Assembly (NCBI GenBank): GCA_017533795.1
Contig: JAFWIH010000021.1
Span: 1 to 64,000 of the forward strand
Length of the DNA: 64,000 nucleotides
Source of the DNA: Clostridia bacterium
Lineage (GTDB): Bacteria > Bacillota > Clostridia > TANB77 > CAG-508
Reading direction: 5' to 3'
Below are positions 32,585 through 43,378 of the stretch, piece by piece. The notes under the pieces were generated by a model. The model was not told the DNA's origin. It saw only the letters and a program-made list of their open reading frames with translations, and did no database searches. Positions within the stretch are counted from its first letter, which is position 1, and the number at the start of each line of letters is the position of its first letter. Made by a program: the position numbers and the translations under genes.

Positions 32585-34483
32585 ATGGCAACTATACCAA
32601 GTTTTACACCTAAAACCCCTAAAGTAAGAGTATACAATAATTTTGCAGGGGTAGATTTTACTTCTGATAGTTCTCAAGTACAACTTAATAGAAGTCCAAA
32701 TTGTGTAAATATGTACAAAGATTACAAGTCTAGCTTAGGACAAGCAATTGAAACTAGACCAGGATTTATTAATTTACTTGAGCTTAGTTCTGAAATATTT
32801 GGAATACATTTTATCAAAACAGATTCCCTAAAAGTAATAGTACATACTGGAACTAAACTTCTATTGTGGAGTAATTATCCAAGTGAGCAAGAAGAATCAA
32901 GCATGACAGAACTATATTCATCAATGGCAGAAAGAAAGTCAGTATCATTTGTTTATAATAACAAGATGTATATAAACGATGGAACTAATTATATATACTA
33001 TGACGGAACTACAATTAAAGCAGTATCAGAAGATGCCTTCATTCCTACAACAACAATTGCAAGAGCACCATCAGGTGGGGGAACTTTGTATCAACCAGTA
33101 AATGTATTACAACCTAAACGTAAGAACTCATTCTTAGGTAATGGAACAGACAAGAATTACACACTAGATTCAAGTGGTTTAGATTCAACAACAGTAACTG
33201 CAACTATTAATGGAGTAGACAAAACAGAAGGAACAGACTTTACAGTAAACAGGTCAACAGGAGTAGTAACATTTAATACAGCACCTGCAGCACCAGGTAC
33301 AGCAGGACAAGACAACGTAGTAATCACATTTGCTAAAACAGTTAGTGATTATGGAACAAGAATAAGCAAATGTATATTAAGTTGTATATTCGACAATAGA
33401 GTATTCTTTAGTGGGAACTCAGATTTCCCAAATGCATTATTCCACAGCATGCTAAATGACCCTACGTATATTTCAGATACAGCATATTATCAAGACGGAA
33501 GTGATAATGTTTCGATAACGTCTTTGATGAGAGTAGGAGACAGCATACTAGTTATAAAGAAAGATGATCAACAAGACTCAGTTGTTTATTATCACACACC
33601 ACAAGAAACAAAAATAAATGATGAAACAGAAACAGTATATCCAACAAAACAAGGTTTAGCAGGAGTCGGATGTATATCATTCTGGGGAAGTAAGAACTTT
33701 TTAGATGAACCAGTATTTATGAGCAGATTAGGATTAAAGAGTTTTACTAAGTTGAATCTAGGTTATGAAAGAAGTATTGAACACAAGTCAACGATGGTAG
33801 ACAGTAAACTAGTAAATGAAGCAGATTTAGAAAATGTCCACTTAGAACAATGGAGAGGCTATTTACTATGTTTGATAAATGGACATATATACTTAGCAGA
33901 CAACAGACAAAAATTTGTAAATAGAGGAACACAACAGCAAGAATATGAATGGTACTACTGGGATAACATTGGAGATGTAGTTGATAACGTATTTCATAAA
34001 GCTACATTGCTTAAAGAATATGATGACAACTTATTCTTTGGGACAGAGAACGGAGTAGTAGCACAGTTCATAGAAAATAGATACAACGACAATGGAAGAG
34101 TAATATATTGTCAATGGCAAACTCCAGATGATAGCTTTACATCAGAAAACCATTTAAAGACCACCAATAAAAGAGGTGGAATAGCAAACTTAAAAACACT
34201 TCCAAATAGTGTTTGTAAATTAAAAGTTAAAACAGACAAAATAGATGAAACGTATGTCACTAGATATGTATCTAGTGGTTTTTCTTTTGAGGATTTTTCA
34301 TTTATAGATTTTGCATTTACGACCTCAAGTAAGTCTTTTATGAAATACAAAATCAAACAAAAGAAATGGAGTCAAATATCAATGACATTTTACTCAGACG
34401 AACTTGACAAACCATTTGGAATATTTAGTTCTACATTAGAAGCCTTCATAGGTGGATATGTAAAATCAGTAAATTATTTATAA
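32585..34483 (+). CDS. DNA stabilisation / tail hub protein (P22 gp10-like)
   Basis: The 632-residue protein starts KVRVYNNFAGVDFTSDSSQ, then NRSPNCVNMYKDYKSSLGQA, the usual start of podovirus packaged-DNA stabilisation proteins that list 'NxxPN..N...DYxG'. The rest is beta-rich with repeated strands (YLNDGTNYIYYDG-like, KQGLAGVGCISFWGSK), as expected for a beta-propeller hub. It would seal the portal and connect to the tail needle. Confidence 0.75.
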   Translation: MATIPSFTPKTPKVRVYNNFAGVDFTSDSSQVQLNRSPNCVNMYKDYKSSLGQAIETRPGFINLLELSSEIFGIHFIKTDSLKVIVHTGTKLLLWSNYPSEQEESSMTELYSSMAERKSVSFVYNNKMYINDGTNYIYYDGTTIKAVSEDAFIPTTTIARAPSGGGTLYQPVNVLQPKRKNSFLGNGTDKNYTLDSSGLDSTTVTATINGVDKTEGTDFTVNRSTGVVTFNTAPAAPGTAGQDNVVITFAKTVSDYGTRISKCILSCIFDNRVFFSGNSDFPNALFHSMLNDPTYISDTAYYQDGSDNVSITSLMRVGDSILVIKKDDQQDSVVYYHTPQETKINDETETVYPTKQGLAGVGCISFWGSKNFLDEPVFMSRLGLKSFTKLNLGYERSIEHKSTMVDSKLVNEADLENVHLEQWRGYLLCLINGHIYLADNRQKFVNRGTQQQEYEWYYWDNIGDVVDNVFHKATLLKEYDDNLFFGTENGVVAQFIENRYNDNGRVIYCQWQTPDDSFTSENHLKTTNKRGGIANLKTLPNSVCKLKVKTDKIDETYVTRYVSSGFSFEDFSFIDFAFTTSSKSFMKYKIKQKKWSQISMTFYSDELDKPFGIFSSTLEAFIGGYVKSVNYL

Positions 34484-34495
34484 GGAGGAACAGAG

Positions 34496-35035
34496 ATGGC
34501 ATTTGAAAAGATAACAGAGAATGTCGAGAATATATCATTATTAGCTGATACACCAGCAATGACATCAACAGAGTTAAAAGCAGAATTTGATAAAGGCAAT
34601 AAAACAATAAAAACAAAATTCAATAAATTAGTAGATGATTTAAATGCTTTTATAACAACACTTGCAACAAAAGAGGACGTGGGAGGAACAGTACTATATA
34701 ATACTTCAGAAGGACAAAATAACGATATAACTCTTAATGACAGTTTAGAAAATTTCGACAGAGTGAAGATTTTTTATTATAGTGGTACAACGGGAGATAG
34801 GGTATACAATAGTGTTGAAGTGGAAAACCCAAATGGAAAGAAAGTCGAAATAACAAGTGCATTAGGCTGGCAAAATGGAAGAATGCTAAGAATTGAAACA
34901 AGTATTTATAATTTGTCCAATACAAGTATTGCTCTTTCTTCAGGAACATTTGCAAATTTATTCGATAAAACAATAAACGCAGAAGGAGCAAATGGTTCTA
35001 CAAGAATATATAAAGTTGTAGGTTATAAAGATTAA
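34496..35035 (+). CDS. Small virion or tail-tip protein
   Basis: The 179-residue protein has a helical N part (LLADTPAMTSTELKAEFDKG) and a beta C part (NLSNTSIALSSGTFANLF). The opening resembles the N-terminal attachment parts of phage tail-tip and fibre proteins ('ADTPxMTAxxLKAxFD'), while the C part looks like a compact jelly-roll head. Probably a receptor-binding or fibre protein. Confidence 0.65.
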   Translation: MAFEKITENVENISLLADTPAMTSTELKAEFDKGNKTIKTKFNKLVDDLNAFITTLATKEDVGGTVLYNTSEGQNNDITLNDSLENFDRVKIFYYSGTTGDRVYNSVEVENPNGKKVEITSALGWQNGRMLRIETSIYNLSNTSIALSSGTFANLFDKTINAEGANGSTRIYKVVGYKD

Positions 35036-35045
35036 GGAGGATAAA

Positions 35046-35828
35046 ATGAGTAATTATAATATAGAAGAAATGGCAAGAGGAATGGGATTTAACGATACAT
35101 ACCTTAATAAGTTAAGAGCAAGTAATCAATATATAACAGAAAGTGCAAATCAAAGTAGAAACCAAATTAATGCACAGTTAAAACAAACATTGTCTGATTA
35201 CGAAAAAGAAAGACAAGATCAAAACCAAAACTTTATAAAAGATGCACAAAGTGCATATGTAGATTATGCAAAAGCTATAAACCCATACTCAGCACAAAGA
35301 AGCCAAGCAAATAGAGTTGGCTTAGGTAATAGTGGATATAGTGAAAGCTCATTGATTGGAGCAAATAACGCATATCAAAACCGTTACACAGACACAAAGA
35401 AAAATTATGACAATATATTTGCAAACATAAATAATAATATAGCAAAAGCAAGAGAAACATCTAACATAGAGCTTGCTAAAATAGCACAAAACGAACAAGA
35501 TAGATTACTAGATAACTTATATAGATTAAATGATTTATATACAGCAGACAGACAAAGAGAAGAGGAACTAGCATTACAAAGAGCCGCTGCAGCAAGAAGT
35601 TCATCAAGAAGCTCATCAAGGAGTTCTTCTAAAAAGTCAAGCAGTAGTAGTGAAGTTGCAGTAAGTACTCAGAATACTAGCAAGCCAAGTTCTAAAGAAG
35701 TTCTGGCAAATGTTAAAGTAGTTCAAGCTCCAGGAAACCAAGGACAAGTTGTAGATGGATTAACAGGTAAAAAATACGCTAATTTAGAAGCATTATTAAA
35801 TAGTTATGGATATGCTACTGCTAAATAA
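35046..35828 (+). CDS. Internal virion / ejection-type protein
   Basis: The 260-residue protein is helical, with Q/N-rich coiled coil segments (about 20-160), GLGNSGYSESSLIGANNAYQNR in the middle and a Ser-rich stretch SSRSSSRSSSRSSSKKSSSSS. Together with the giant protein downstream this fits the ejected proteins of short-tailed phages that form a channel through the envelope. The opening 'GYSESS' motif recurs in small proteins ahead of giant phage polyproteins. Confidence 0.65.
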   Translation: MSNYNIEEMARGMGFNDTYLNKLRASNQYITESANQSRNQINAQLKQTLSDYEKERQDQNQNFIKDAQSAYVDYAKAINPYSAQRSQANRVGLGNSGYSESSLIGANNAYQNRYTDTKKNYDNIFANINNNIAKARETSNIELAKIAQNEQDRLLDNLYRLNDLYTADRQREEELALQRAAAARSSSRSSSRSSSKKSSSSSEVAVSTQNTSKPSSKEVLANVKVVQAPGNQGQVVDGLTGKKYANLEALLNSYGYATAK

Positions 35829-35838
35829 GGAGTAATTT

Positions 35839-38800
35839 ATGAGAATTATAGATTTAGATAATTTATCAGAAAAAGAAAAGAATAGAGTTTTAAATGAGCA
35901 AAACGAATACTTGGAACAGCGAAAACAAGAAAGCTTAAATTTACAGAATAGAGCAAATGAAGAATTTAACAATCTGACTAGATATATTGATACCAGGAAG
36001 ACACAAATAGCACCCATAAAAAATGTAGTTAGTAGATTTTCAAACATGGGACAATCTGCTTCAACAGGTATAAAACGAGGTTTATTAAATAAAATTACAA
36101 ATATAACAGATAGAGGCAAGTACATCGGTAAAAGTTTGGGTGCTAATATATTACAAGGAACAGCAGGAATACCTCAAGCTGTTATAACAGAATCAGCAAA
36201 CGAAATGCGAAAAGGCAAAGAAAAAGATGCTAACGGAATCTTAAATCAAATAGGCAAAGCTATAGTAAATAATAAGGCAAATAATATAATTGATGATACT
36301 ATAAGAATAACAAAAAGTGATTTAGAAACTATAAAGAATAAAGATAAAAATTTATGGGAAAAACTTGTAGGAATTACAACAAACCATGTAAGTGAAAGTT
36401 CAAAAGCTGTTACTCCTGGTTATTCAATATTCTCTGCATTAAACCAATCCGCAGGTAAAATAGCTCCACAAGCAAGTAATGTAGCATTAGATTTAAATAA
36501 TAAAATATCTGCACCAATAAAAGATTTACAACAAAGAATAGCAGAAGAAGGACAAAACTATGACGGAGTAACAAGATTTTTAGGCGAAGGTGCAAGTGTA
36601 ATAGGAAATATGGCTCCATCATTAGCAATAAGTGCTATAACTAAAAATCCTGAAATGGCTCTAGGAGTTATGGGATTAAGTGCAAAAGGGCAGTCAACAA
36701 ATGAAGCAATAGACAGAGGAGCAGACTTAGACGAAGCAGTTAAAATTGGAGATACAAAAGCACTAGTAGAAATTGGAACAGAGAAAATGACAGGTGGCGC
36801 TAAACTATTTGGTGGAGGCACAACTGCAGAGGAAGCATTAAGAAATCAGATTAAGAACAAAGTAGGAAATAGAGTTTTACAAAGTATAGCAAATGCAGGA
36901 TTAGATATAGCAGGAGAAGGCTTAGAAGAAACAGTATCAGACATAGTTGACACAGCAATAGACAAAGGCACTACGGATAGAGATGCATCATATTCACTTA
37001 AAGACTGGGGAAAAACTCAAGGAATAACAGCTTTAACAACCTTAGCATTAAATGGATTAGGAATAGGTGGAAATGCAATAACTCAAAGAATAAATAATAT
37101 AGCAACAGCACCAATCAATCAAACACAAAACCAACCAACAGCACCAATAAATACACTTATCCAACAACAAGATAATATAGTTCAAAATGAGAGTATAGAA
37201 CAAACACAACCAAGCAAAATAGAAGAAAAGGTTAATAATTACATTGAAGGGGTAAAAGATAATTTCACAACCAATATAGATATAAATAGCAATGTAGTAC
37301 AACAGAACAATAGAATCCCTATTAATTATAAAGCACAAACAGAGGCAACTGTATTTAGAAGGGCAAAGGATATTTTTAATACATTACAAAAAAGAGTTTT
37401 TAAAAATGGGAGTACAGATATTTATGTAGATAATTCAGACATTAAAGAAAGCATTCATCATACTTTAAAGGATAACACTCAGAAAAAATTACTAAATGAA
37501 AATTTAGCAGTCTATTCTCAATTAGACAAAGTAATAGAGAATGCAACACAAATAAGCGAAGATACAGAAAACAAAGGGAGAAATAAATTCTCAGATTGGA
37601 AGTATTATGCTTCAAATGTAAACATTGACGGAAATCCATATGTAGTCGAATTTGACACAACAATGAAAGACGGACAAAGACATTTTAGGCTAGAAAGAGT
37701 GTATAAAATAAATGGAGCAGATGTTGCGACCGATTCATCAAATAATATGACCCCTCGGTTTGAATGCAACATCTGCTCCTATTAATAATATTATACCACA
37801 AAATAACAATAATATGCAAGCTCAAAACAAATCTTTTGAAGATGCTGTATTTGATGCTATGGATAATTACGAAGATGATGCGGAAACACAAAGTCCATTG
37901 CAAGATAGGAATATAAATACTATAGGGAAACAAACCAAAACAAATGCTTACCAATATGATAATCCAAAAGTAAAACCATATTTTCAAGAAATGGCACAAA
38001 TGATTGGAGAAGATTTATCATATATTTCAAGCTCTGATAATAGAAGTACTCAAAAAGGTGGAGGAACACGACTAAGTGGAACAACGAAAGCTATTGATAT
38101 ATTACATAACGAACAGGGATATTCATATAATCAAATAGCACAAGGATTACAGAATATTATAAATGATAATGGACAAGAAAATAATGCTATATCAAAGAAA
38201 ATTGAATTAGTAATAGATGAACAACTAAGAAATGGTTATACTAATGCACTTGGACAAGGAATAGCTCCAAATCAAGAATATATAAATACTATAACAGAGA
38301 ATGAACAAGTGATTCCAAAAAACACACAAAATCAACCAATTCCTCCAATAAATAATACACAAGGAGAAACAATAAACTGGAACGAAATAGAAAGACCAGA
38401 AGGAAAAATAAGAAAGCATTATAAGAGCATAATAGAAAGTTCTAATACAACAGCAGAAGCAAAGAAAATAGCAAGAGAATTAATGGGTTCTGATACCTAT
38501 GTTGCAAGAAGTAATAATGAATTATTAAATGAAGCAGATAGAAGAATCAATACAGCAGAACCTGATACAGAATTAAATAAATTATTAAGCAAAGCAATGA
38601 ATAATGAGAAGATTAAAGATGTTGACATTGCTGTTGGCGAAAGATTAATAGAATATTATTCAAAAATAGGAGATAAAGCACATTTACAAGATGCAATACA
38701 TGCAACAGCCATGGCTGGTACACAAGCAGGTAGAACAGTACAGGCAATGGCTTTATTAAATCATATGACACCTCAAGGACAAGTTGTTTGGCTAGATCGT

Positions 38801-41215
38801 TCTATAAATAAAATGAATAATGAATTACAACAAAAGTATAAAAATAGACAAAATGTACCTCAGTTTAAACTAACTCCAGAAATGCAACAAAAAATTATGG
38901 AGACAAATAATCAAGAAGAAATGACCAAAGCATTAGATGAAGTATATGAAGAATTAGGGCAACAAGTTCCTAAAACTTTAGCAGAACAAATAGATGAGTG
39001 GAGATATTTTTCAATGCTAGCAAATATTAAAACTCATGGTAGAAATATGATAGGTAACTTTGCTATGGGAATAACACAACGAGTGAAAAACAAAGTAGCA
39101 GGAGCAATAGAAGGAACAGCAGCACAATTTAATCCTAATATGGAAAGAACACATACTCTAAGACCAACAAGTAAAGAAGTAAAACAATTTGCAAAAAAAG
39201 ATGTTTTAAATGCTGATGTACAAACAGAATTGGGAATGAATGAAAACAAATATACACCTCAATCAAGATTACAAAATGCTAGGAAAACATTTAAAAGTGA
39301 TACATTAAATAATTCTTTAGGAAAACTATTCGACTTAAATTCAAAATTACTGGAAGTAGAAGATAATATAGGCTTAAAATCTATGTATGTAAATGCATTA
39401 GGAGAATATATAACAGCAAATAATATTGATGTGAATAATATTACCGATGCACAGTTACAAAAGGCTAGAAAACATGCAATAAAAGAAGCACAAGAAGCAA
39501 CCTTCCATCAAGCAAGTGCATTGGCAACAGCATTAAATCAAATGGGAAGAACAAGTAATATAAAAAAATTCGCATTAGATGCAGCAGTACCATTTAAAAA
39601 GACACCAATAAATGTAGCAAAAACAGGAGTACAATACAGTCCTGTTGGATTGATAAAATCAGCAGTGTTTGATATAGGAAAGGTACGTAGAGGAAATATT
39701 TCGGTAAATGAATATATAGATAATATTTCAAAAGGATTAACAGGAACAGGAATAACATTTTTAGGATATGCATTAGCTCAAGCTGGAATACTAAAAGCAT
39801 CTGGCGGAGATGATGATAAAAAAGAAAAATATGATGAAGAACAAGGAAAACAAAAATATTCAATAGAAATTGGAGGAAAAACAGCAACCTTGGATTGGTT
39901 ATCTCCAGCAGGAATACCTTTATTTATTGGAGCAGAAATAAATCAACAATTCAATCAAACTAAAAAAGAAAAAACGAATAAAAGTACAGATGATAATGAA
40001 ACACTATACCAAATAATAAGAAAAGTTGGAGGTATTGGTACTGGATTATCAAATATTATGAATCCAATGACAGAGATGTCTATGGTTTCAGGGTTGACAA
40101 GTATATTATCATCTTACAACAAAGAAAATGCTGTAGGAGACGTAATAGTAAATACAGGGAAATCTTATATAAATCAATTTGTACCAACTGCATTAGGACA
40201 GTTAGCGAGAACAACAGACCAATATGAGAGGACAACAAAATCAACAAAAACAGGAACTTTTGAAAAAGCAGTTGATAGTACAATGAACCAGATTAAAAGT
40301 AAAGTCCCAGGATTAAGACAAACACTTCCAATAAAAACCGACATTTGGGGGAAAGAAATTAAGCAGAGCGAGAACTTACCATTTAAAGCATTTAACAATT
40401 TCATAAATCCTTCAACGGTAAAAGATATTTCAACAAATAAAGTTGATAAAGAATTAAACAGTTTATATTCTAAAACAAAAAATGGTGCTATAATACCTAA
40501 AGCAATAGAAAACAAGTTTACTATAGATGGAACTGATTATAGAATGAGCAACGAAGAATATGCAAAATACTATAAGAATTATGGAAACACATCATATAAC
40601 CTAATAAAAGAATTAATAAGTAATGAAGATTATAAGAGTATGAATACCGAGCAAAAAGAAAAAGCAATAGAAAATGTATATAGTTATGCAAAGGAAAAGA
40701 ATAAGATCGATTATGCTAAAGCTAATAAGCTAAAGGTAGAACCATCAACACTTTACAATACAATGGAAGATTTGAAAACAAAAGGCGGAAATCAAAGCTC
40801 TTATTTGAATTATATAGCTAAAACAAAAGGTATGGAAAAAGAAACAGATAAGAATAAAATACTTGCAGATTCAAAATATTCTGCAAAAACAAAGTCAATT
40901 ATTTATAGTAACGGAACAGGGAAAGATGACAAGTTTTATAATATGGCAGGTAAAAATATAAATATAGATGAATATTTAAATTATAAAACAACAATCACAA
41001 ATAAAAGCAAAAAAGAAGAAGTAGTAGAGTATGTTAATAAAAATATTTCAAAATATAATGATAGACTATTGATATTAGCGAATAATTATAAATTATCAAA
41101 TAATGATAGAAAAAATTTAGCTGAATATATTAATACATTAGATAATTATATGGAAATCTATGAAAAATTAAATAAAAATTATGTTATAAAAAATGGGAAA
41201 GTTTTCTATAAATAA
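35839..41215 (+). CDS. Giant internal virion protein, one gene with +1 break at CGG
   Basis: Two frames, 35839-37785 and 37757-41215, join at CGG 37756-37758 (CCT CGG TTT). Skipping the C gives CCT GGT TTG AAT GCA and a 1791-residue protein. The first 648 residues include a small alpha/beta domain (about 500-630: FRRAKDIFNTLQKRVF, FSDWKYYASNVNIDGNPYVV) resembling phage PBECR-type nuclease/ADP-ribosyl-like domains of large polyvalent proteins; the joint SSNNMTPGLNATSAPIN is the natural tail of that domain. The long second part is helical with a Gly-rich hydrophobic stretch (about residues 1290-1320 of the whole). It is probably ejected with the DNA. The second frame has no plausible own start. 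Confidence 0.8.
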
Positions 41216-41234
41216 TTATGTTTTTCGACAAGAT

Positions 41235-41266
41235 TTGACAATTTTTTTATTTTTATATGTTATAAT
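41235..41266 (+). promoter_or_regulatory. Internal prophage promoter
   Basis: TATAAT (41261-41266) has an extended -10 TG at 41258-41259. TTGACA lies at 41235-41240, but its 20-base spacing is long. The gene at 41290 follows with AAAGGGGG. Confidence 0.6.
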
Positions 41267-41289
41267 ACTTCTCAAAGGGGGTATAATAA

Positions 41290-41598
41290 ATGAAAACCAT
41301 TTATAAAATAATGAATGTTATTACGCATATTTATACTTTATTAATATTTTATTTAGGAGCTTTTTTAATACAAGTTTATACGGCATATGTAGTATACTTA
41401 AGCTATGGAACATTTTTAGGCATAATTGCTTTTTGTGCTCCTATAATTTCTGAAATAATAATGTTTATACTGTTTTTAATTTTTTATGGATTATTTAATG
41501 AGTATTGCATAATTATTTTAATATATTTGGGACTAATAGGTGTAGCATTTTTGCTATCATATATAACAACAAAACTTGAAGAAAAAGTAAACAAATAA
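41290..41598 (+). CDS. Membrane protein, possible moron
   Basis: The 102-residue protein has three predicted membrane segments (about 8-36, 41-65, 68-93) and a charged end. It has its own promoter and a terminator, which sets it apart from the late operon. Such single-gene units in prophages (morons) are often expressed in the lysogen, for example for superinfection exclusion. Function not recognisable. Confidence 0.65.
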   Translation: MKTIYKIMNVITHIYTLLIFYLGAFLIQVYTAYVVYLSYGTFLGIIAFCAPIISEIIMFILFLIFYGLFNEYCIIILIYLGLIGVAFLLSYITTKLEEKVNK

Positions 41599-41619
41599 TA
41601 ATTTTAAATTCAAAACCTA

Positions 41620-41650
41620 AAAAGGCACTTACATAAGTAGGTGTCTTTTT
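41620..41650 (+). terminator. Rho-independent terminator
   Basis: AAAGGCACTTA pairs with TAGGTGTCTTT (G-U pairs allowed), followed by TTTTT. Confidence 0.75.
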
Positions 41651-41668
41651 ATATTGAAAGGAGAAATA

Positions 41669-41968
41669 ATGGAACAATATATACACATAGCAATTAATTG
41701 GGGGATACCTGTATTATTAGCAGGTATCCTTGCTTTTATGAAAAAGCTAATTAGTGATAACAAAGCAATGAAAGCAAGTATGTTGTCATTGATAAGAAGT
41801 CAAATAGTATCAAAGTGTGAATCATACCAAAAGAAAGGATTTTTACCTGAATATGCAAGATACTGCTTAGAGGATTTATTTAAGAATTATCAAAACTTAG
41901 GTGGTAATCACGGTATAGAAAAGCTAGTGTATAAAACGTTTGATTTACCATCTGCAAAGGAGGAATAG
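41669..41968 (+). CDS. Holin-like or lysis-associated membrane protein
   Basis: From ATG 41669 (GAAAGGAGAAATA) the 99-residue product has one membrane segment (about 9-24: WGIPVLLAGILAFMKKL) and a soluble helical end with RSQIVSKCESYQKKGFLPEYARYCLEDLFKNY, the pattern of a known phage holin-associated family of Firmicute siphoviruses. It directly precedes the holin. Confidence 0.72.
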   Translation: MEQYIHIAINWGIPVLLAGILAFMKKLISDNKAMKASMLSLIRSQIVSKCESYQKKGFLPEYARYCLEDLFKNYQNLGGNHGIEKLVYKTFDLPSAKEE

Positions 41969-41970
41969 AG

Positions 41971-42171
41971 ATGGATATTAAAAAAATAGCTAAATACACA
42001 ACAAATATATTAGCAATTATATCAGCCTTAGTTGCAGGGCTTAATGGAGTAGACGGAATAACAATACCTTATGCTATACAAATAGTACAAATTATTGCAG
42101 TAGTACAAGGGGTAATTGGAACATACTTGTTAGGAAATAAAGCAGTTGAAACTTTAGAAAAGGGGGAGTAA
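41971..42171 (+). CDS. Phage holin
   Basis: The 66-residue protein has two membrane segments (about 9-24 and 33-54) and a charged end, the size and layout of a class II holin. It opens the membrane so that the amidase encoded 109 bases downstream can reach the cell wall. It follows the previous gene by two bases. Confidence 0.78.
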   Translation: MDIKKIAKYTTNILAIISALVAGLNGVDGITIPYAIQIVQIIAVVQGVIGTYLLGNKAVETLEKGE

Positions 42172-42173
42172 AC

Positions 42174-42293
42174 GTGGAAGATAATGTGATAATAGAGAAT
42201 GTAGATTTTAGTGAAGAACTATATCAAAAGAACATAGCTGAAAACAGTTTAGACATAGAATATGAAGGAGGGGATATTGATGCAGATAACTAA
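42174..42293 (+). CDS. Small acidic protein (39 aa)
   Basis: GTG 42174 follows AGGGGGAG at 9 bases. The product is very acidic (MEDNVIIENVDFSEELYQKN). It overlaps the amidase start by 14 bases. Small acidic proteins of this kind (XkdX-like) often lie near holins. Unrecognised in detail. Confidence 0.5.
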   Translation: MEDNVIIENVDFSEELYQKNIAENSLDIEYEGGDIDADN

Positions 42294-43005
42294 CGTAATA
42301 TGCCCACAAAGTAAATATTCAATAAAATGTCCTTATGCAATGACACCTGAATATATAACAGTACATAACACTTATAATGATGCTTCTGCAATGTCAGAAA
42401 TATCATATATGCTAGGAAACAATTTAAAAACATCATTCCATGTAGCAGTAGATGATGAAAGAGTAGTAACAGGTATACCGTTTAATAGGAACGCATGGCA
42501 CGCAGGAGATGGCAGAGGAAATGGAAACATGAAGTCAATAGGTATAGAAATATGTTATTCTAAATCAGGTGGAGATAGATTTATTAATGCAGAAAAGTTA
42601 GCAGCTGAATATATAGCAATGCTATTAAAACAATTTGGCTGGGGATTAGACAGAGTAAAGAAACATCAAGACTGGTCAGGTAAATATTGTCCACATAGAA
42701 CCTTAGACATGGGGTGGCAAAGATTTTTAAATATGGTAAGTTCTTACTTAAACGGAACAACACCAATAAATAATAATGTAAATAATGATGGGAGTGAAGT
42801 AGAAGTGAAAACATATCAAAACGGAAGTACAACAGAAGTAATATATGCTGATACTAGCTTAACAAAAAGAATAGGTAGTTTAAATCCTAGAGAAAGATGT
42901 GACTGTTTAGGAATATTTAATGACAGACCAATGGTAAGATATAAAGTAGATGGAAAGAATGATTATAAGATAGGCTTTGCTAAATGGAAAGGTGGAGTCA
43001 GATAA
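42280..43005 (+). CDS. Endolysin: N-acetylmuramoyl-L-alanine amidase
   Basis: The 241-residue protein starts MQITNVICPQSKYSIKCPY at 42280 (GAAGGAGGGG). It has an Amidase_2 domain (residues 1-150) with zinc ligands in YITVHNTYND, AWHAGDGRG and KHQDWSGKYCPHR. The C-terminal domain (about 180-241) with RIGSLNPRERCDCLG and DYKIGFAKWKGGVR is a CPL/SH3-like wall-binding part common in clostridial endolysins. It cleaves peptidoglycan at the end of the lytic cycle. Confidence 0.93.
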   Translation: MQITNVICPQSKYSIKCPYAMTPEYITVHNTYNDASAMSEISYMLGNNLKTSFHVAVDDERVVTGIPFNRNAWHAGDGRGNGNMKSIGIEICYSKSGGDRFINAEKLAAEYIAMLLKQFGWGLDRVKKHQDWSGKYCPHRTLDMGWQRFLNMVSSYLNGTTPINNNVNNDGSEVEVKTYQNGSTTEVIYADTSLTKRIGSLNPRERCDCLGIFNDRPMVRYKVDGKNDYKIGFAKWKGGVR

Positions 43006-43009
43006 GTTT

Positions 43010-43040
43010 GAGGTAGGTATAACAGCCTACCTCTTTTTTT
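43010..43040 (+). terminator. Terminator of the late operon
   Basis: GAGGTAGG (43010-43017) pairs with CCTACCTC (43026-43033), followed by TTTTTTT. Confidence 0.92.
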
Positions 43041-43203
43041 ATGGCATATAACTTGTTGGATAAAAAATATAAAAGGCTTAGAATGGATTTTAAAGCCTCG
43101 ATTTTTGGCTATATTTCAATAAAAATTTTATTTATATCATTCGACTACATTCGACACACTTTTTCTACAAAATCTGCTATACTTAATTAAAGGAGATGAT
43201 CGT

Positions 43204-43374
43204 ATGAAGGAATTATATGAAAAATCTTTACGTATAATTAAGTATAGCAAAATAAGAAGTGTAAAGGACTATAACGCAATGTTAGAGTATTTTGCAATAT
43301 TGAATGTAGAAAGTTTAAAGTATATAACAGGGAAAAACTTTAAAGGAATAATAAAATTAGCAGAGGAATATTGA
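43204..43374 (+). CDS. Small helical protein (56 aa)
   Basis: ATG 43204 has AAAGGAGATGATCGT ahead and an extended -10 TGCTATACT (about 43177-43185) upstream. The product (MKELYEKSLRIIKYSKIRSV) is basic and helical, resembling small sporulation/phage regulators of unknown function. It lies on its own between lysis genes and a regulator. Confidence 0.6.
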   Translation: MKELYEKSLRIIKYSKIRSVKDYNAMLEYFAILNVESLKYITGKNFKGIIKLAEEY

Positions 43375-43378
43375 TCTA

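Noticed and set aside
16074..37758. CGG reassigned to another amino acid (as known for Trp or Gln in some bacteria)
   Set aside because: Reading on in the zero frame after CGG reaches a stop within 1-15 codons in six genes, so a plain reassignment would not rescue them.
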